Shown one piece after another: positions 5,699 to 5,979 of a stretch of DNA of 5,979 bases (the stretch's first letter is position 1; every line of letters begins with the position of its first letter). A program made the position numbers and the translations under genes. Where the stretch lies: the NCBI GenBank assembly GCA_024278415.1, contig JAJRTI010000726.1, forward strand, positions 1 to 5,979, written 5' to 3'. The notes under the pieces are model-generated. The model was not told where the DNA came from, searched no databases, and saw only the letters and a program-made list of their open reading frames with translations. The DNA is from Planctomycetota bacterium (GTDB taxonomy: Bacteria > Planctomycetota > Brocadiia > JAJRTI01).

Positions 5699-5979
5699 TT
5701 ATTGCCCTGGGGGCTTGGCCGCGGCTCCGCCGGCGGGCTTGGCTTGGACGCCTTGGGGCGCCTTGGGCTTGGCTTGGGCGCCTTGGGGTGCCTTGGGCTT
5801 GGAGCCGGCAGGGGCGGCAGTCGAGGTCGCGGCTGCGACGGCCGCGGCTTGCGCCGCCTTGTAGGCCTTGCGCGCGGCTACGGCCGCGGCGTCCAACTGC
5901 TCATTGAGCTTCTTGTTATTCTCCATGAGCGCTTCGAGGCGTTTCTTCGCCGCGGCCTCATGCTCTTGCTGCTTCTTCA
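5699..5979 (-). CDS. C-terminal end of an Ala/Lys-rich coiled-coil-like protein, start outside window
   Basis: I do not recognise this gene. The frame is open from the right edge (first full codon at 5977) to TAA at 5701-5699, giving 92 residues. The first half, KKQQEHEAAAKKRLEAL then MENNKKLNEQLDAAAVAARK, has the Lys/Glu/Gln/Leu pattern of a helical coiled coil. An alanine-rich stretch follows (AAQAAAVAAATSTAAPAG), then a tail of KPKAPQGAQA-type decapeptides ending AAAKPPGQ. An internal ATG at 5926 could open a 75-residue protein, but no Shine-Dalgarno precedes it and the same composition continues upstream, so a partial longer gene is more likely. Such tails occur in envelope-spanning or nucleic-acid-binding proteins; no function is claimed. 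Confidence 0.65.
   Translation of the reverse strand, partial: KKQQEHEAAAKKRLEALMENNKKLNEQLDAAAVAARKAYKAAQAAAVAAATSTAAPAGSKPKAPQGAQAKPKAPQGVQAKPAGGAAAKPPGQ
5735..5802. repeat. 30-bp in-frame tandem repeat within the coding tail
   Basis: Two full units (5735-5764 and 5765-5794) differ at two positions, and a partial third runs to about 5802. Thirty bases keep the frame, so the repeat encodes the decapeptides KPKAPQGAQA and KPKAPQGVQA. Unit number is likely to vary between strains. Confidence 0.85.

Noticed and set aside
5699..5926. A separate 75-residue gene starting at 5926
   Set aside because: The same frame continues upstream to the window edge with matching composition, and no ribosome binding site precedes the internal ATG.

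Overview
This is a GC-rich window in which every gene I can support lies on the minus strand, so it reads from right to left. No ribosomal or transfer RNA is present, so the organism cannot be named. The gene content (a CehA/McBA-type PHP lipoprotein), the palindromic repeats led by GTAG and the weak Shine-Dalgarno sequences would suit a Planctomycetota or related PVC-type genome. That is an impression, not a determination.

From right to left: (1) 5979-5699 is the C-terminal end of an Ala/Lys/Gln-rich, coiled-coil-like protein with a Pro/Ala/Lys/Gln tail encoded by a 30-bp tandem repeat. I do not recognise it. (2) 5698-5567 is an intergenic spacer filled by a roughly 76-bp inverted pair of GTAG-led palindromes that looks like a REPIN (paired REP element). 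(3) 5566-3101 is a large secreted lipoprotein with a C-terminal PHP-type metallohydrolase domain of the CehA/McbA class. (4) 3100-2900 is a spacer with a 7-bp-stem inverted repeat and a run of ten G. (5) 2899-1583 is a concentrative nucleoside transporter (CNT/NupC family). (6) 1575-724 is a trimeric-type purine nucleoside phosphorylase, only 7 bp after the transporter; together they form a purine nucleoside uptake and salvage operon. (7) 723-456 is a spacer with two tandem and one inverted copy of a second family of GTAG-led palindromes. (8) 455-1 is translation elongation factor P, cut by the left edge before its C-terminal end.

The transporter and the phosphorylase form one clear functional unit: nucleosides are imported with a cation and then split by phosphate into a free purine base and ribose 1-phosphate. 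The PHP lipoprotein upstream is separated by 201 bp, and nothing in the sequence ties it to nucleosides. EF-P and the right-hand partial gene look like unrelated neighbours.

The most interesting part is the non-coding DNA. Two of the intergenic spacers carry structures of the same design but different sequence: a GTAG tetranucleotide at the foot of an imperfect palindrome, a middle hairpin, and an inverted partner. This is the geometry of REP/REPIN elements mobilised by RAYT (REP-associated tyrosine) transposases, and no such transposase gene is in this window.
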